Notes: a model not told the origin generated them from the letters alone. A DNA stretch of 64,000 bases from CAVTND01 sp963735955 (GCA_963735955.1 CAVTND010000012.1:186001-250000), one strand, 5' to 3'. Counted from the stretch's first letter, positions 1 to 10,612 are shown. Numbers and translations: made by a program.

Positions 1-150
1 AATCATGGTGCTCCCCGCTCTCTGTTCACCTCCGCATTGACAGCACCTTACCCGTCCTCGGCGTCGAACGATGCAGCAGAGTGCAGGGAAAAAGTGCCGA
101 GTTTTCGCGCGTCCCCGATGATGGATCGCTCATGACACCTTGCATAGGCG

Positions 151-210
151 GTCGTCAAGCAGGCAACCAGATGGCATCGCTATACTGAATCGGATCGAAG
201 GAGTTGGACC
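151..210 (+). promoter_or_regulatory. Candidate promoter and RBS of bTHX gene
   Basis: A TATACT hexamer at 181-186 fits a sigma-70 -10 box and is followed by an AAGGAG Shine-Dalgarno at 198-203, seven bases before the ATG. No convincing -35 hexamer is seen 17 bases upstream, so the promoter part is tentative while the ribosome binding site is good. Confidence 0.35.
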
Positions 211-336
211 ATGGGAAAAGGCGACGTACGCACTCGGCGAGGCAAGATCTACAACGGCAGTTACGGCAAGAAGCGGCCTGGCCGCGCGAAAAAGAAGGCC
301 GTGGCTCCGCCGCCGCGAGCCGGCAAGGCGCGCTGA
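211..336 (+). CDS. 30S ribosomal protein bTHX (41 aa)
   Basis: The 41-residue, very basic product begins MGKGDVRTRRGKIYNGSYGK and continues with a Lys/Arg/Pro-rich tail. This is the signature of the small-subunit protein THX, a short cationic peptide that binds 16S rRNA in the 30S head. In Proteobacteria the gene is a small stand-alone ORF of about this length. The start is fixed by an AAGGAG Shine-Dalgarno seven bases upstream. It sits alone before a lipoprotein gene. The recognition rests on the GKGD-x-x-TRRGK-I-x-x-G-x-YGK pattern; no other family is likely. Confidence 0.85.
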   Translation: MGKGDVRTRRGKIYNGSYGKKRPGRAKKKAVAPPPRAGKAR

Positions 337-355
337 TCGCGGCCTCGCTCTGAAT

Positions 356-378
356 CGGGGGTCGGCCCCGGCTCTTTG
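356..378 (+). terminator. Weak hairpin after bTHX
   Basis: CGGGG (356-360) and CCCCG (366-370) can pair over a 5-base loop, followed by GCTCTTTG. The T-tract is short, so termination here is only a possibility. Confidence 0.3.
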
Positions 379-419
379 CTCAACCCAAATCCTGTTCCCA
401 GGGCCTCGACGAGACCTGG

Positions 420-974
420 ATGCAATCCGCTGCCGCGCTCGGTCTTGCGCTCGGGGTCGCACTCCTTGCCGGGTGCGGGCCGCGCTTTGACTGGCGCGAA
501 ACACGCTCACCCGATGGCTACGTTGTTGCGCTGCCGGGCCGCGCTCAGACCGTCACGCGCGAGCTTGAGTTGCCAGCCGGTCGCGTGGCGCTGACGATGA
601 CATCGACCGGAATCGACTCGAGTCTGTTCGCGGTCGGCACGGCGCGGTTGCCACCGGCCGCCGTGGCGGATGCGGCCGCGGTCGAGCAGACCCTGGCCTA
701 CTTCCGCAATGCACTGGTACGCAATGTCGCCGGCACGGACGTTGCACGGACTCCGGCGAAGCTGCCGGGACGACCTGGCCGTCCGGCAATCATCATTGGC
801 GAAGAGCTGACCGCTCAGGGGCGAGCCGGACCCAGAGGAGTACCGACGCAGCTTGCTGCGCGGCTGTTCATCGTCGATGATCGACTCTTCGAGGTGATAG
901 CGATTTTCGCGGAAGGCGAAGTGCCGACCGCCGAGGTGGAGACCTTTTTCACTTCGTTCCGCCTGTTGCCCTGA
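420..974 (+). CDS. Hypothetical lipoprotein (184 aa)
   Basis: Residues 1-19 form a lipoprotein signal peptide ending in a lipobox LLAGC, so the mature protein probably starts at Cys19 and is membrane anchored. The remaining 165 residues show alternating hydrophobic stretches (for example LAARLFIVDDRLFEVIAIF near residues 145-163) and a C-terminal FFTSFRLLP, like small beta-rich periplasmic domains of unknown function. I see no catalytic motif. It ends 34 bp before the aminotransferase gene and may be co-transcribed with it. Upstream Shine-Dalgarno is weak. Function unknown. Confidence 0.6.
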   Translation: MQSAAALGLALGVALLAGCGPRFDWRETRSPDGYVVALPGRAQTVTRELELPAGRVALTMTSTGIDSSLFAVGTARLPPAAVADAAAVEQTLAYFRNALVRNVAGTDVARTPAKLPGRPGRPAIIIGEELTAQGRAGPRGVPTQLAARLFIVDDRLFEVIAIFAEGEVPTAEVETFFTSFRLLP

Positions 975-1008
975 CGCCCTTATTGGAGCTACCCCTAAGG
1001 AGCTGACC

Positions 1009-2355
1009 ATGAAACTCGAGAACCCGGTGACGTCCAGTCTCAATCTCGAACACTTCTGGATGCCGTTCACGGCCAACCGCTCGTTCAAGGCCGATGGTGG
1101 CAAACACGCGCGCATGCTGGCCCGGGCAGACGGCATGTACTACTGGACGCCTGAGGGCCGCCCGGTGCTCGATGGCACCGCCGGCCTCTGGTGTGTCAAT
1201 GCCGGGCACAACCGCGCCCCGATCGTTGAGGCCGTGCAGCGCCAGGCGGCGACGATGGACTACGGGCCGCCGTTTTCGATGGGACACCCACTCGCGTTCG
1301 AGGCGGCGAGCACGATCGCGGCGTTGGCGCCGGCCGGAATGCAGCGCGTGTTTTTCACCAATTCTGGTTCGGAGTCAGCAGACACTGCACTGAAAATGGC
1401 GCTCGCCTACCACCGCGCGCGCGGCGAGCCGGCGCGCCGGATCCTGATCGGTCGGGAGCGCGGCTATCACGGCGTCAACATCGGCGGCACGATGACGGGC
1501 GGCATTCCGGGCAACCGCAAAGCCTATGGCGCACTGATGGCGGGTGTCGATCATCTGCGCGCCACGCATGATCTCGCGCGCAATGCGTATTCGCGCGGCC
1601 AACCCGTGCACGGCGCCGAATTTGCCGACGAGCTCGAGCGCATCATCACCCTGCACGATGCCAGCAACATCGCGGCCGTGATCGTCGAGCCGATGGCGGG
1701 CTCGGCCGGTGTGCTGATACCGCCGCAGGGCTACCTGGAGAAGCTGCGCGCGATCTGTGACAAGCACGGCATCCTGCTGATCTTCGACGAGGTCATCACC
1801 GGCTTCGGTCGCCTGGGCGCGCCGTTCGCATCGCACTATTTCGACATCACGCCGGACATCCTGACCTGCGCCAAGGCGATCAACAATGCGGCCGTGCCGA
1901 TGGGCGCGGTGATCGCGAAGAACTCGATCCACGACACGATCATCAATGCCGCGCCCGAAGGGCAGATCGAATTCATGCACGGCTACACGTATTCCGCGCA
2001 TCCGCTCGCGTGCGCCGCACTGCTCGCCACTCAGAAGCTCTACGTTGACGAGCAGCTGTTTGCGCGTGCGAAGGCGATGACGCCGGCCTTCGAATCGGCC
2101 TTGCATTCGCTGAAGGGCGCGCGGCACGTGATCGACGTGCGCAACCTCGGCCTGGTCGGCGGCATCGAGCTCGAGCCGCGGGCGGGCGCGGTCGGCAAGC
2201 GCGGGCTCGAAACGCATGTCAAGTGCTTCGAGGCCGGTGTGCTGGTGCGCTTTACCGGAGACATTCTTGCGCTGTCCCCGCCGCTGATCATTGAACAGAA
2301 GCAGATCGAGCAGATTGTCGAGGCGATCCGCAGCGCGCTGCAGGCGATCGATTGA
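1009..2355 (+). CDS. Omega-amino acid:pyruvate aminotransferase
   Basis: A 448-residue class III (fold type I) PLP aminotransferase, the usual length for the beta-alanine/omega-amino-acid:pyruvate group. The N-terminal LNLEHFWMPFTANRSFK and GTAGLWCVNAGHN motifs are those of this subgroup. FTNSGSES binds the phosphate, FDEVITGFGR carries the cofactor aspartate, and Lys289 in TCAKAINNAAVPMGAV is the Schiff-base lysine. It would move an amino group from an omega-amino acid or amine to pyruvate, giving a semialdehyde and alanine. A good AAGGAG lies seven bases before the ATG. The HMG-CoA reductase gene follows 31 bp downstream. Exact substrate cannot be read from sequence. Confidence 0.85.
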   Translation: MKLENPVTSSLNLEHFWMPFTANRSFKADGGKHARMLARADGMYYWTPEGRPVLDGTAGLWCVNAGHNRAPIVEAVQRQAATMDYGPPFSMGHPLAFEAASTIAALAPAGMQRVFFTNSGSESADTALKMALAYHRARGEPARRILIGRERGYHGVNIGGTMTGGIPGNRKAYGALMAGVDHLRATHDLARNAYSRGQPVHGAEFADELERIITLHDASNIAAVIVEPMAGSAGVLIPPQGYLEKLRAICDKHGILLIFDEVITGFGRLGAPFASHYFDITPDILTCAKAINNAAVPMGAVIAKNSIHDTIINAAPEGQIEFMHGYTYSAHPLACAALLATQKLYVDEQLFARAKAMTPAFESALHSLKGARHVIDVRNLGLVGGIELEPRAGAVGKRGLETHVKCFEAGVLVRFTGDILALSPPLIIEQKQIEQIVEAIRSALQAID

Positions 2356-2386
2356 GGGCCGATCTGATCAGTATCGAGGAGGCGCA

Positions 2387-3581
2387 ATGCATGCCGAAGC
2401 ACGCCTGAACGAGTCCGCCAAGGTACCGCGTGATCCGACCAACGACTACAGCGCCGAGATGGCGCAGCGGCGTCGCGACTTTGTGCGCGAGCGCACCGGA
2501 ACGGCTCTGGACCACGTCGGGCGCTATTTCGTTTGACCCCGGAGCGCTGCCGGGCAATGTGGAAAATTTTGTGGGCGTGGCCCAGGTGCCGATCGGCCTC
2601 GCAGGACCGCTGCACATCCGCGGTGAGCACGCGCAGGGAGACTTCTACATACCCTTGGCCACGACCGAGGGCACGCTGGTGGCCAGCTACAACCGTGGGA
2701 TGCGGCTGCTCAATGAATGCGGCGGCGTGAAGACGACCGTCGTCGAGCAGTACATGCAGCGCTCGCCGGTCTTCATGTTCGACGATGCGCTGGCAGCGCG
2801 CGAATTTGGTCACTGGGTGCAGACCCACCTGGCAGACATCCAGCATGCGGCCGAGTCCACGACCAGGGTGGGTCGCCTGATCAATATCTATCAGTACGCC
2901 GTCGGTCCGCTGCGCCACCTGCGCTTTAACTACACGACTGGCGACGCGGCCGGCCAGAACATGACCGGCAAGGCCACGCTGGCGGCCTGCGAATGGATCG
3001 CCGCGAACTATCCGGGCGGCGCCAGGTTCCTGCTGTCGGGAAACATGGACACCGACAAGAAACACTCGCAGCTCAACATGCTGGTCACCCGCGGCAAGCG
3101 CGTAATCGCCGAGGCCGTGATCCGCAAAGAGGCGATGAAACGCATCATGGGCTCGGACACGGCTGAACTGTTCTCGATGCGCCAGGTGTCCAATGTCGGG
3201 GCGTTTCTCGCCGGATCGGCGAACAACGGCGCGCATGCGGCCAATGGCCTGACCGCGCTGTTCATCGCGACCGGTCAGGATGTCGCCAATGTGTCCGAGT
3301 CGCATGCCGGACTCGTGTACACGCAGTTGCTGCCGAACGGCGACTACTACTGGTCGATCACGCTGCCGTCGCTGATCGTCGGCACCTATGGCGGCGGCAC
3401 CGGCCTGGCGACGCAGCGCGAGTGCCTCGAGATGCTGGGCTGCTACGGGACGGGCAAGGCTGACAAGTTCGCCGAGATCTGTGCCGGCGTGGTGCTGGCC
3501 GGCGAAACCTCATTGTCGAGCGCGGTCGTACAGGGGGACTGGGTGGCGAGTCACGACCAGTTCGGCAGAAACCGACCGTGA
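2387..3581 (+). CDS. Hydroxymethylglutaryl-CoA reductase, one frameshift
   Basis: Carries the hallmark HMG-CoA reductase residues: ENFVGVAQVPIG (substrate-binding loop), the catalytic Glu in TTEGTLVAS, the catalytic Lys in GNMDTDKKHS, the Asp in ATGQDVAN and the late His in VASHDQ. The layout, about 395 residues, resembles bacterial class I-like NADPH enzymes rather than the class II degradative type. It interconverts HMG-CoA and mevalonate. The N-terminal 48 codons (from ATG 2387, after GAGGAG) lie in a different frame from the rest. Removing one T near 2525-2532 gives an unbroken GRYSFDPG, so a single-base insertion explains the break. It follows the aminotransferase gene closely on the same strand. 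Confidence 0.82.
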
Positions 3582-3627
3582 ATCCTGTGTCAGCAGTGGG
3601 GAACTCCTGCGCGTCACCCAGTCCACG

Positions 3628-4560
3628 TCAGGTCCTGGCCTCCACGCTGACGGCCACCTTCAGGGTGTGTGCTCCACCGCCCCGGATCACGCCGCGCAGA
3701 GGCATCACGTCGCCGTAGTCGCGGCCGATGGCCGCACAGACATGACTGGTATCGACGATCACATCGTTGGTCGGATCCAGGTCGACCCATCCGAACGGCG
3801 GGCAGTGCACCGAAACCCACGCGTGCGAAGCGTCGGCGCCGGTGAGTCGAGGCTTATCCGGGCCCGCGACCGGCCGGGTCAGCAGGTAACCGCTGACGTA
3901 GCGGGCCGCCAGTCCCAGCGCGCGCAGTCCGGCAATCATCACGTGGGCAAAGTCCTGGCACACGCCGCGCCGTGCGGAGAACGCTTCCAGCACCGGGGTC
4001 GAGATCTCGGTGCTTTCCGGTTCATAGGTGAAGTCGCGCCGGATTCGCCCCATCAGTTCAATGGCGCCCTCGAGGATCGGCCGACCGGCGGGAAATGAGG
4101 CCGCGGCAAATTTGCGCAGGGCGTCGTGCAGCGGCACGAAGGGCGACGCAAAGACAAATTCGATCTCGGGCCGGAACGGCGCGCCGGCGGCGTACTCGAG
4201 CTCCGCGTGCGCCTGCTCCCACGGCACGCTTGCCGCGGGATCAAGTCTGGTCCGCGGCAGCAGTTCGACCTGACTCGTCGCGCGCACCCGCAGCGACTCG
4301 TGCGGGGCATAGAGCGAGAACCATGTCACGCCGTTGCCGTAGACATCGTGTCCGTCGGCAACGCGCGCCGGTTCGGGCGTGATCGCAAGGTCGAAGTCGA
4401 GCAGTCGCTGCGAATCGAGCGCCGAGCCTGCCTCGGGCTCGGCCTCGACCAATCCGGGACTCGGCCGATCAGTTGGATGTAGTCGATCACGTGGGCGCAG
4501 GTGCGCGAGGTGATAGGCCAGGTCAACGTACGCGCCGTACTCGAACTCGTTTTCGTGCAC
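3628..4560 (-). CDS. Transglutaminase-like cysteine protease family protein
   Basis: About 310 residues with an N-terminal bacterial transglutaminase domain (VHENEFEYGAYVDLAYHL, then a beta-sandwich) and a C-terminal transglutaminase core. The catalytic triad is visible: Cys201 in RRGVCQDFAHV, His246 in ADASHAWVSV and Asp260 or Asp262 in GWVDLDPTND. Such proteins act as peptidases or amide-forming enzymes on unknown substrates and almost always sit beside circularly permuted ATP-grasp and alpha-E proteins, as here. The listed start is a GTG, but similarity (PLVLEVVHE) runs upstream of it. An ATG overlapping the previous stop (ATGA, 4624-4627) is in another frame, so the true start is probably there with a small indel between. 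Confidence 0.8.
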   Translation of the reverse strand: MHENEFEYGAYVDLAYHLAHLRPRDRLHPTDRPSPGLVEAEPEAGSALDSQRLLDFDLAITPEPARVADGHDVYGNGVTWFSLYAPHESLRVRATSQVELLPRTRLDPAASVPWEQAHAELEYAAGAPFRPEIEFVFASPFVPLHDALRKFAAASFPAGRPILEGAIELMGRIRRDFTYEPESTEISTPVLEAFSARRGVCQDFAHVMIAGLRALGLAARYVSGYLLTRPVAGPDKPRLTGADASHAWVSVHCPPFGWVDLDPTNDVIVDTSHVCAAIGRDYGDVMPLRGVIRGGGAHTLKVAVSVEART

Positions 4561-4623
4561 TACCTCGAGGACCAGGGGCTTCGCGGCCGCGGACGCAGTC
4601 GCTGCCGGAGGTCGCGGCTGGGT

Positions 4624-7185
4624 TCATCGGTAACCGCCGAGCGACTGGTAGGTGGCCTGCGAAAGCGTGAAGAACCGGCGCCCGATTTCGTCGGACAGTT
4701 CGCGTGCGCCCAGATTCAGGCGCTGCGCCAGCGCGACCATGGCTTTGAATCCATCGTTCGCATCAAGCGCACTGAGTTGATCAAGCAGGGCGTGCGTCAA
4801 TTCGGCCGGACGCAGGGCTTCGATCAGCGATCGATGTTCGACTTGGGCCCACGGCAGTTGCGCGACTTCTGCTGCCAGCACGCCAACTGCGCAGGCGAGC
4901 GACCGTGGATTGGACCGATCAAGCACCAGCAGGTCGATCAGCGGCGCCACTTCCTGCTGGCGCTGATAGAGCGAGCGATAGGTAATCGTGCTGTCGAACA
5001 GGCCAAGCAGCAGATCGAAGCCGGCGTCCTGCACGACGACGTGATTGCCGAACACTTCGGCCAGGGCGGCGCTTGATGCGGTCAGGCGTTCGATCTGCCG
5101 ACCGATCGTCAACAGCCGCCAACCGTCATCGCGGGTCATCCGGTCGGTCTGCGCGCCGGTGATGGCCGACAGCCCGACTGCGAGAAGGTCGAGGGCGCTG
5201 AGCGCCTCGTCGCTGGTCAGGTCGCCGTCGCGTTTCATGTCCTCGATGTATCCGACGAAATCGTCATGCGCGCCCGCAATCAGGCGCCAGTGCTCGGGGG
5301 AGATGCGATCGCGGATCTGCGCGGCCGCGAACTCGAGCGCGACCAGATTCGATGCGAGGCTCGATGCGGAGGCACTTGCGAGGTCGGCCAGCAAGGTCCG
5401 CTCGAACACGCGCGGTGCGAGTGTCGGCGCCGGAACGCCGGCGGGAACCAGTCCCTGGTCCTCGGCCAGGCGCGCCAGCGATTCAAGAAAGGGTGCCGGT
5501 GCGCCGTCCTGTCCGGACAGCCAGATCAGGATGGCGCGGGCGAGTCGGAGATTCCATTCCGCACGCTCGGAGTAGCGGCCCATCCAGAACAGGTTCTCAG
5601 CAGCGCGGCTCGATACCGGGCGTCGTCGAGCCGCGATCTGCTCTGCCGTCAGCGGCGTTGGCAGCATTGAGAACTCGTCGACCGGACCTTCGGTCAGAAC
5701 CCAGGTATCGAGGCTGCTGCCGCCGCGTTGCATGGAGACGACCTGCAGGTCGGCCCCGGCGATACGGGTCAAACCGCCGGGCACCACGTGCCAGCGGCCG
5801 CCGCCACCGGCGATCGCGAACACCCGCAACATCGCGCCGCGCGGCACCAGCTGGCCGTCCGACCAGGTCGGCACTTCCGACAGCGGCAGAAACGACTGCA
5901 CCGTATAGGCGTCTGGCTCGGCCTCGATTCGCAGGCGCAGGGCGTCCATCTCGGCACGCGAGGTATCGGCGACGATCACGGCCTCGAAGTCCGCGCTCGG
6001 AAACGTCGGCTTGATGACCGCCGCACTCAGGTCCGTCAGTACATGCCGGCGCGCGACAGCCTCGCCGCACCACCAGGAGTCGAGCGAAGGCAGAACGAGC
6101 GGCGCGAGTCCTGTGCGCTGTGCGATGGCGGGCAGGAATCCCGCCAGGGCCGGTGATTCGAGGAAACCCGTGCCGAGCGCATTTGTGACCAGCACCTGCC
6201 CGGCGCGGATCGCCTGCAGCAGGCCGGGAATGCCCAGAGTGGAGTCATGGCGCAGTTCGAGCGGATCGCAGAACACATCATCGAGGCGGCGCAGGATGCC
6301 ATGCACGCGCTTCAGGCCGCGCATGGACTTCAGATAGACGCGCTCGTCGCGCACCGTGAGATCGGCGCCTTCGACCAGGGGCAATCCCAGGTAGCGCGCG
6401 AGGTATGTGTGCTCGAAGTAGGTTTCGTTCCACGGTCCCGGCGTCAGCACCACGATGCGCGGCGCACCTTGGCCCTGCGGCGCGAGCCGCGTCAGCGTGT
6501 CCAGCAAGCGGCGGTAGGCCGAGGCAAGACGCTGCACGCGCAATTCACGAAACGCGTCCGGAAACAGGCGCGAGATCGCCAAACGATTCTGCAGTGCGTA
6601 GCCGAGTCCGGATGGGGCCTGGGTACGCTGCGATACGACCCACCACTGACCGTCTGCCGCGCGTGCCAGGTCGAAGGCGACGATCTGCAGGTAGCCGCCC
6701 GGCGGTGCAATGCCGGCGAGCGGACGAAGGTAACCGGGGTGCCCCAGCACCAGAGCGGGCGGCAGCAGCGCTTCACGCAGCAGGGTCTGCGGCCCGTAGG
6801 CATCGGCAACGATCGCTTCGAGCAGGCTCGCCCGCTGCGCGACGCCGCGTTCGATTTCTGCCCAGTCCTGTTCCTCGATGATGAAGGGCAGCAGGTCGAG
6901 CGACCACGGTCGCGCCGGGCCGGCGTCCTCGCTGTAGACGTTGTAGGTAATGCCGTCGTCGGCGATCTGTCGCCGCACCATCTCGGCACGGCGATCGAGA
7001 TCGCGGAATCCGGCGACACCCAGTGTCGCGAAGAAGCGTCGCCACGCCGGCCTCAGTTCACCGGCAGCTTCGGCCTCGACGCCGCGCAGTTCGTCAAAGT
7101 GACCGGGCCGGGCAGCAACGGCGCGCCGCGCGGCTTCGGCCGCCGCATCGTGCACCGGTTCAAACTGAAAACTGGATTGGGCCAC
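4624..7185 (-). CDS. Circularly permuted ATP-grasp + alpha-E domain protein
   Basis: An 853-residue fusion. Residues ~1-520 are the circularly permuted ATP-grasp type 2 domain (motifs DGITYNVYSE, RIVVLTPGPWNETYFEH, VRDERVYLKS, VTNALGTGFLESPALAGFLP and AAVIKPTF). Residues ~540-853 are an alpha-E helical domain beginning at SSRAAENLFWMGRYSERAEW. In many genomes these are two adjacent genes; here they are fused. The ATP-grasp fold suggests ATP-dependent peptide-bond-type ligation, partnered with transglutaminases on both sides, but no substrate is known. GTG start at 7185, 44 bp after the DUF2126 gene; it overlaps or nearly touches the next transglutaminase gene, so the three form one operon. 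Confidence 0.88.
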   Translation of the reverse strand: MAQSSFQFEPVHDAAAEAARRAVAARPGHFDELRGVEAEAAGELRPAWRRFFATLGVAGFRDLDRRAEMVRRQIADDGITYNVYSEDAGPARPWSLDLLPFIIEEQDWAEIERGVAQRASLLEAIVADAYGPQTLLREALLPPALVLGHPGYLRPLAGIAPPGGYLQIVAFDLARAADGQWWVVSQRTQAPSGLGYALQNRLAISRLFPDAFRELRVQRLASAYRRLLDTLTRLAPQGQGAPRIVVLTPGPWNETYFEHTYLARYLGLPLVEGADLTVRDERVYLKSMRGLKRVHGILRRLDDVFCDPLELRHDSTLGIPGLLQAIRAGQVLVTNALGTGFLESPALAGFLPAIAQRTGLAPLVLPSLDSWWCGEAVARRHVLTDLSAAVIKPTFPSADFEAVIVADTSRAEMDALRLRIEAEPDAYTVQSFLPLSEVPTWSDGQLVPRGAMLRVFAIAGGGGRWHVVPGGLTRIAGADLQVVSMQRGGSSLDTWVLTEGPVDEFSMLPTPLTAEQIAARRRPVSSRAAENLFWMGRYSERAEWNLRLARAILIWLSGQDGAPAPFLESLARLAEDQGLVPAGVPAPTLAPRVFERTLLADLASASASSLASNLVALEFAAAQIRDRISPEHWRLIAGAHDDFVGYIEDMKRDGDLTSDEALSALDLLAVGLSAITGAQTDRMTRDDGWRLLTIGRQIERLTASSAALAEVFGNHVVVQDAGFDLLLGLFDSTITYRSLYQRQQEVAPLIDLLVLDRSNPRSLACAVGVLAAEVAQLPWAQVEHRSLIEALRPAELTHALLDQLSALDANDGFKAMVALAQRLNLGARELSDEIGRRFFTLSQATYQSLGGYR

Positions 7186-7229
7186 AGGTTCGGTTCAGGC
7201 CGGACTCGCACGAACGGTCGGGATCGCGC

Positions 7230-10200
7230 TCACGCCTCAGCTCGACGCAGATCGAGCGTAAACGGAAACTCACGGGTCGCTGCCTTGTTCCAGTCGGGCG
7301 GCTCGACGCGCACGCGACCTGGCGTGTGGCCCATGCGAACAAAGCGCGCCAGACGCCGACTTTCGGCCTCGTAGGCATTGATCGGAAATGTGTCGTAGTT
7401 GCGGCCACCGGGATGCGCTACATGGTAGCGGCAACCGCCGAGCGAGCGCTCGTTCCAGGTGTCGACAATGTCGAACGTCAGCGGCGCGTGCACGCCGATC
7501 GTCGGATGCAGCGCCGAGGCCGGGTGCCAGGCACGGTAGCGGACGCCGGCGACGTACTCGCCGACGCGCCCGGTCGGATTGCAGGGGCAAGGCCCGGCCA
7601 TTGACCGTGATCACGTAGCGATTGTCGTTCAGCCCCGTCACCTTCGCTTCGATCCGCTCCAGCGAGGAATCGACATAGCGGACCGTGCCGCCGACCGCGC
7701 CTTCCTCTCCCATCACGTGCCAGGGCTCGAGCGCGGCGCGCAGCGAGAGCTCGATGCCGCGCACCGCGATCTCTCCGAACAACGGGAAGCGAAACTCGAA
7801 ATGCGGCGCGAACCATGCGGGATCAAACGGCATGCCGGCTTGCGCCAGTTCTGCCAGCACGTCCTCGAAATCCATCGCGACGAAGGTCGGAAGCAGGAAG
7901 CGATCGTGCAGTTCGGTGCCCCAGCGCGTCAGGCGCGTGGTGTACGGGGTTTTCCAGAATCGTGCGACGAGCGCACGCAGCAGCAGTTGCTGCGTCAGGC
8001 TCATGCGCGCGTGCGGCGGCATTTCGAAGGCGCGCAGCTCGAGCAGACCCAGGCGCCCGGTCGGGCCGTCGGGCGAGTAGAGCTTGTCGATGCAGAACTC
8101 GGCGCGGTGCGTATTGCCGGTCACATCGATCAGCACATTGCGCAGGGCGCGGTCGACCAGCCACGGCGGCGTGTCTCCCAGCTCGACGGCTGCGACGGTC
8201 GAAGCTCGGCAAAGGCGATCTCGAGTTCGTAGAGCTGATCATTGCGCGCCTCGTCGACGCGCGGCGCCTGGCTGGTCGGCCCGATGAACAGTCCCGAGAA
8301 CAGGTACGACAGCGAAGGATGGTTGTGCCAGTAGCGCGATCAGGCTGCGCAAGCAGATCCGGCCGGCGCAGGAACGGGCTGTCGGCCGGCGTGGCACCAC
8401 CGAGCACGAAGTGATTGCCGCCGCCGGTGCCGGTGTGCCGACCGTCGAGCATGAACTTTTCGGTGGACAGCCGCGTTTGATGCGCGGCGTCGTAGAGAAA
8501 CTCGGTGTGGTCGACCAGCTCGTCCCAGTTCGCGGCCGGATGGATGTTCACCTCGATCACGCCGGGGTCGGGCGTCACCTGCAACATCTTCAAACGCGGA
8601 TCGCGCGGCGGCGGATAGCCTTCGAGCACGACCGGCAGCCGCTCGGCAGCTGCAGTCGCTTCGACGGCGGCAAGCAGTTCGAGATAGTCCTCGAGCGCGG
8701 TCAGCGGCGGCATGAAGACGTAGAGCACGCCCTTGCGCGGCTCCACGCACAGTGCGGTACGCGTCAGCCCGCGAGCGGACTCAAACTGCTCCGGCTTGCG
8801 CGCGCTTTCGCGCGAAAAACCAGGTGTGACGGCGACCTCGGATGCTGCGTCGAACTGATGCGGCCCGAACTGCGCACGCAACTCGGCGGCACCGGGCAGA
8901 CGATTGTGCGGCGCAAATGGATCGCGTTCATGCAGCGCTGCGATGTCTTCCGCGCTCGCCCAAGGAAGGGAATCGAGCGGCAGGCGATAACCCATCGCGG
9001 AGTCGCCGGGGAACAGGTACATGCGCTCGTCGCGGAAAAACCAGGGGCTGCTGGCCCAGCTCGGCCGCGCGCGCCCCGGTCTTGACGGGGGATCCCTGCG
9101 CAGCGGCAGCACGTAGCCGACCGGCCGGTCGAGTCCCTGGCCGAACACGTGGCGCAGGCGGGCGCGCTCCAGTGCATCGTCCAGGCGCGCATCGAACGGA
9201 TCAACATTGACCGGAAGGCGGCGCTCGCGCCACAGGTAGTACCAGGCATCCTCATAGCCGGCCTGGACAAAGGCCGAATCGAGCTCGAGCCTGCGCGTCA
9301 GTCCGTCGATGAAGCGTCGTGCATCTGCCGTGGTGTGCTTCCCTTCCTCTCCTTCATCGGTGCTTTCATCGGCAACGAGTGATGGGTCATGCCAGCACGC
9401 TTCGCCATCGGCGCGCCAGAAACACGACAGGGCCCAGCGCGGGAGCTGTTCGCCCGGATACCACTTGCCTTGACCGAAATGCACGAAGCCCCTGGCGCCG
9501 TAGCGCTCGCGAAGTCTCCCCAGTAACTCGGTCGCTAGCGTGCGCTTGGTCGGACCGAGCGCGGCGGTGTTCCATTCGGCGCCGTCACGGTCATCGACCG
9601 ACACGAAGGTTGGTTCGCCGCCCATCGTCAGACGAACATCATGCGCGCTCAGGTCGGCATCGACACGGTGGCCGAGCGCGATGATCGAGTCCCACTGTTC
9701 CTCGGTATAGGGCTTGGTGACGCGCGGCGCTTCGAAGATCCGCGTGACCTGCATCGTGTGCTCGAACGTGACCTCGCAATCCTCCAGCGCGCCGTCGACC
9801 GGCGCCGCGCTGCCGGGCTCCGGCGTGCAGGCGAGCGGAATGTGCCCTTCACCGGCCAGCAGTCCGGACGTCGGGTCCAGGCCGATCCAGCCTGCCCCCG
9901 GCAGGTAGACCTCGCACCAGGCATGCAGGTCGGTGAAGTCGACCTCGGTGCCGCTCGGCCCGTCGAGCGCCTTCACGTCCGGCTTCAACTGGATCAGGTA
10001 ACCCGAGACGAAACGCGCAGCCAATCCAAGGTGACGCAGCAACTGAACCAGCAGCCAACCGCTGTCGCGGCACGATCCGGCCGCCGTCACGAGTGTCTGC
10101 TCGGGCGTCTGGACCCCGGGCTCCATGCGGATCAGGTAGCGGATCTCACGTTGAAGGCGCTGGTTGAGGCCGACCAGGAAGTCGATCGTGCGCATGTCGC

Positions 10201-10612
10201 GCGACGTGTCAATCGAGGCCAGCAGCTCGCGAAAGCGTGGCGTTGCCTCGTCGCGTGCGAGGTAGGGGAGCAGGTCGTGGTGCAAGCCCGCCTCATATTG
10301 GAACGGAAAACGCTCGGCGCTGGGCTCAAGAAAGAAGTCGAACGGGTTGTAGACCGCCATTTCGGCGACCACATCGACCGTGATGCGGAAGTGTTCGGTC
10401 TTCTCGGGAATTACCAGGCGCGCGAGATAGTTCGAGAACGGATCCTGTTGCCAGTTGATGAAGTGCCCAAGCGGCTCGACGCGCTGCGAGTACGACAGGA
10501 TCCGCGTACGGCAATGCGGCGCCGGCCGCAGGCGAACGACCTGGGGTCCGAGCGCAATGCGTCGATCGTATCGATAGTCCGTGACATGGTTCAGCGCAAC
10601 GTGGATCGACAC
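7230..10612 (-). CDS. Transglutaminase + DUF2126 protein, frameshifted
   Basis: About 1,120 residues when read across breaks. The N-terminal part (SIHVALNHVTDYRYDR...) is a transglutaminase module with Cys in TAAGSCRDSGWLL, His in FTDLHAWCEVYL and Asp in GWIGLDPTSG. The rest is DUF2126, with MGGEPTFVSVDD, GKWYPGEQLPRW and DGRHTGTGGGNHFVLGG. The GTG start at 10612 has GAAGGA six bases upstream. Frame changes occur near 8335-8350 (two extra bases restore SLIAYWHNHPS), near 8165-8200, and near 7575-7600. All three segments match the family, so the gene is probably intact in the organism. First gene of the operon with the ATP-grasp/alpha-E gene and second transglutaminase. Confidence 0.82.
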
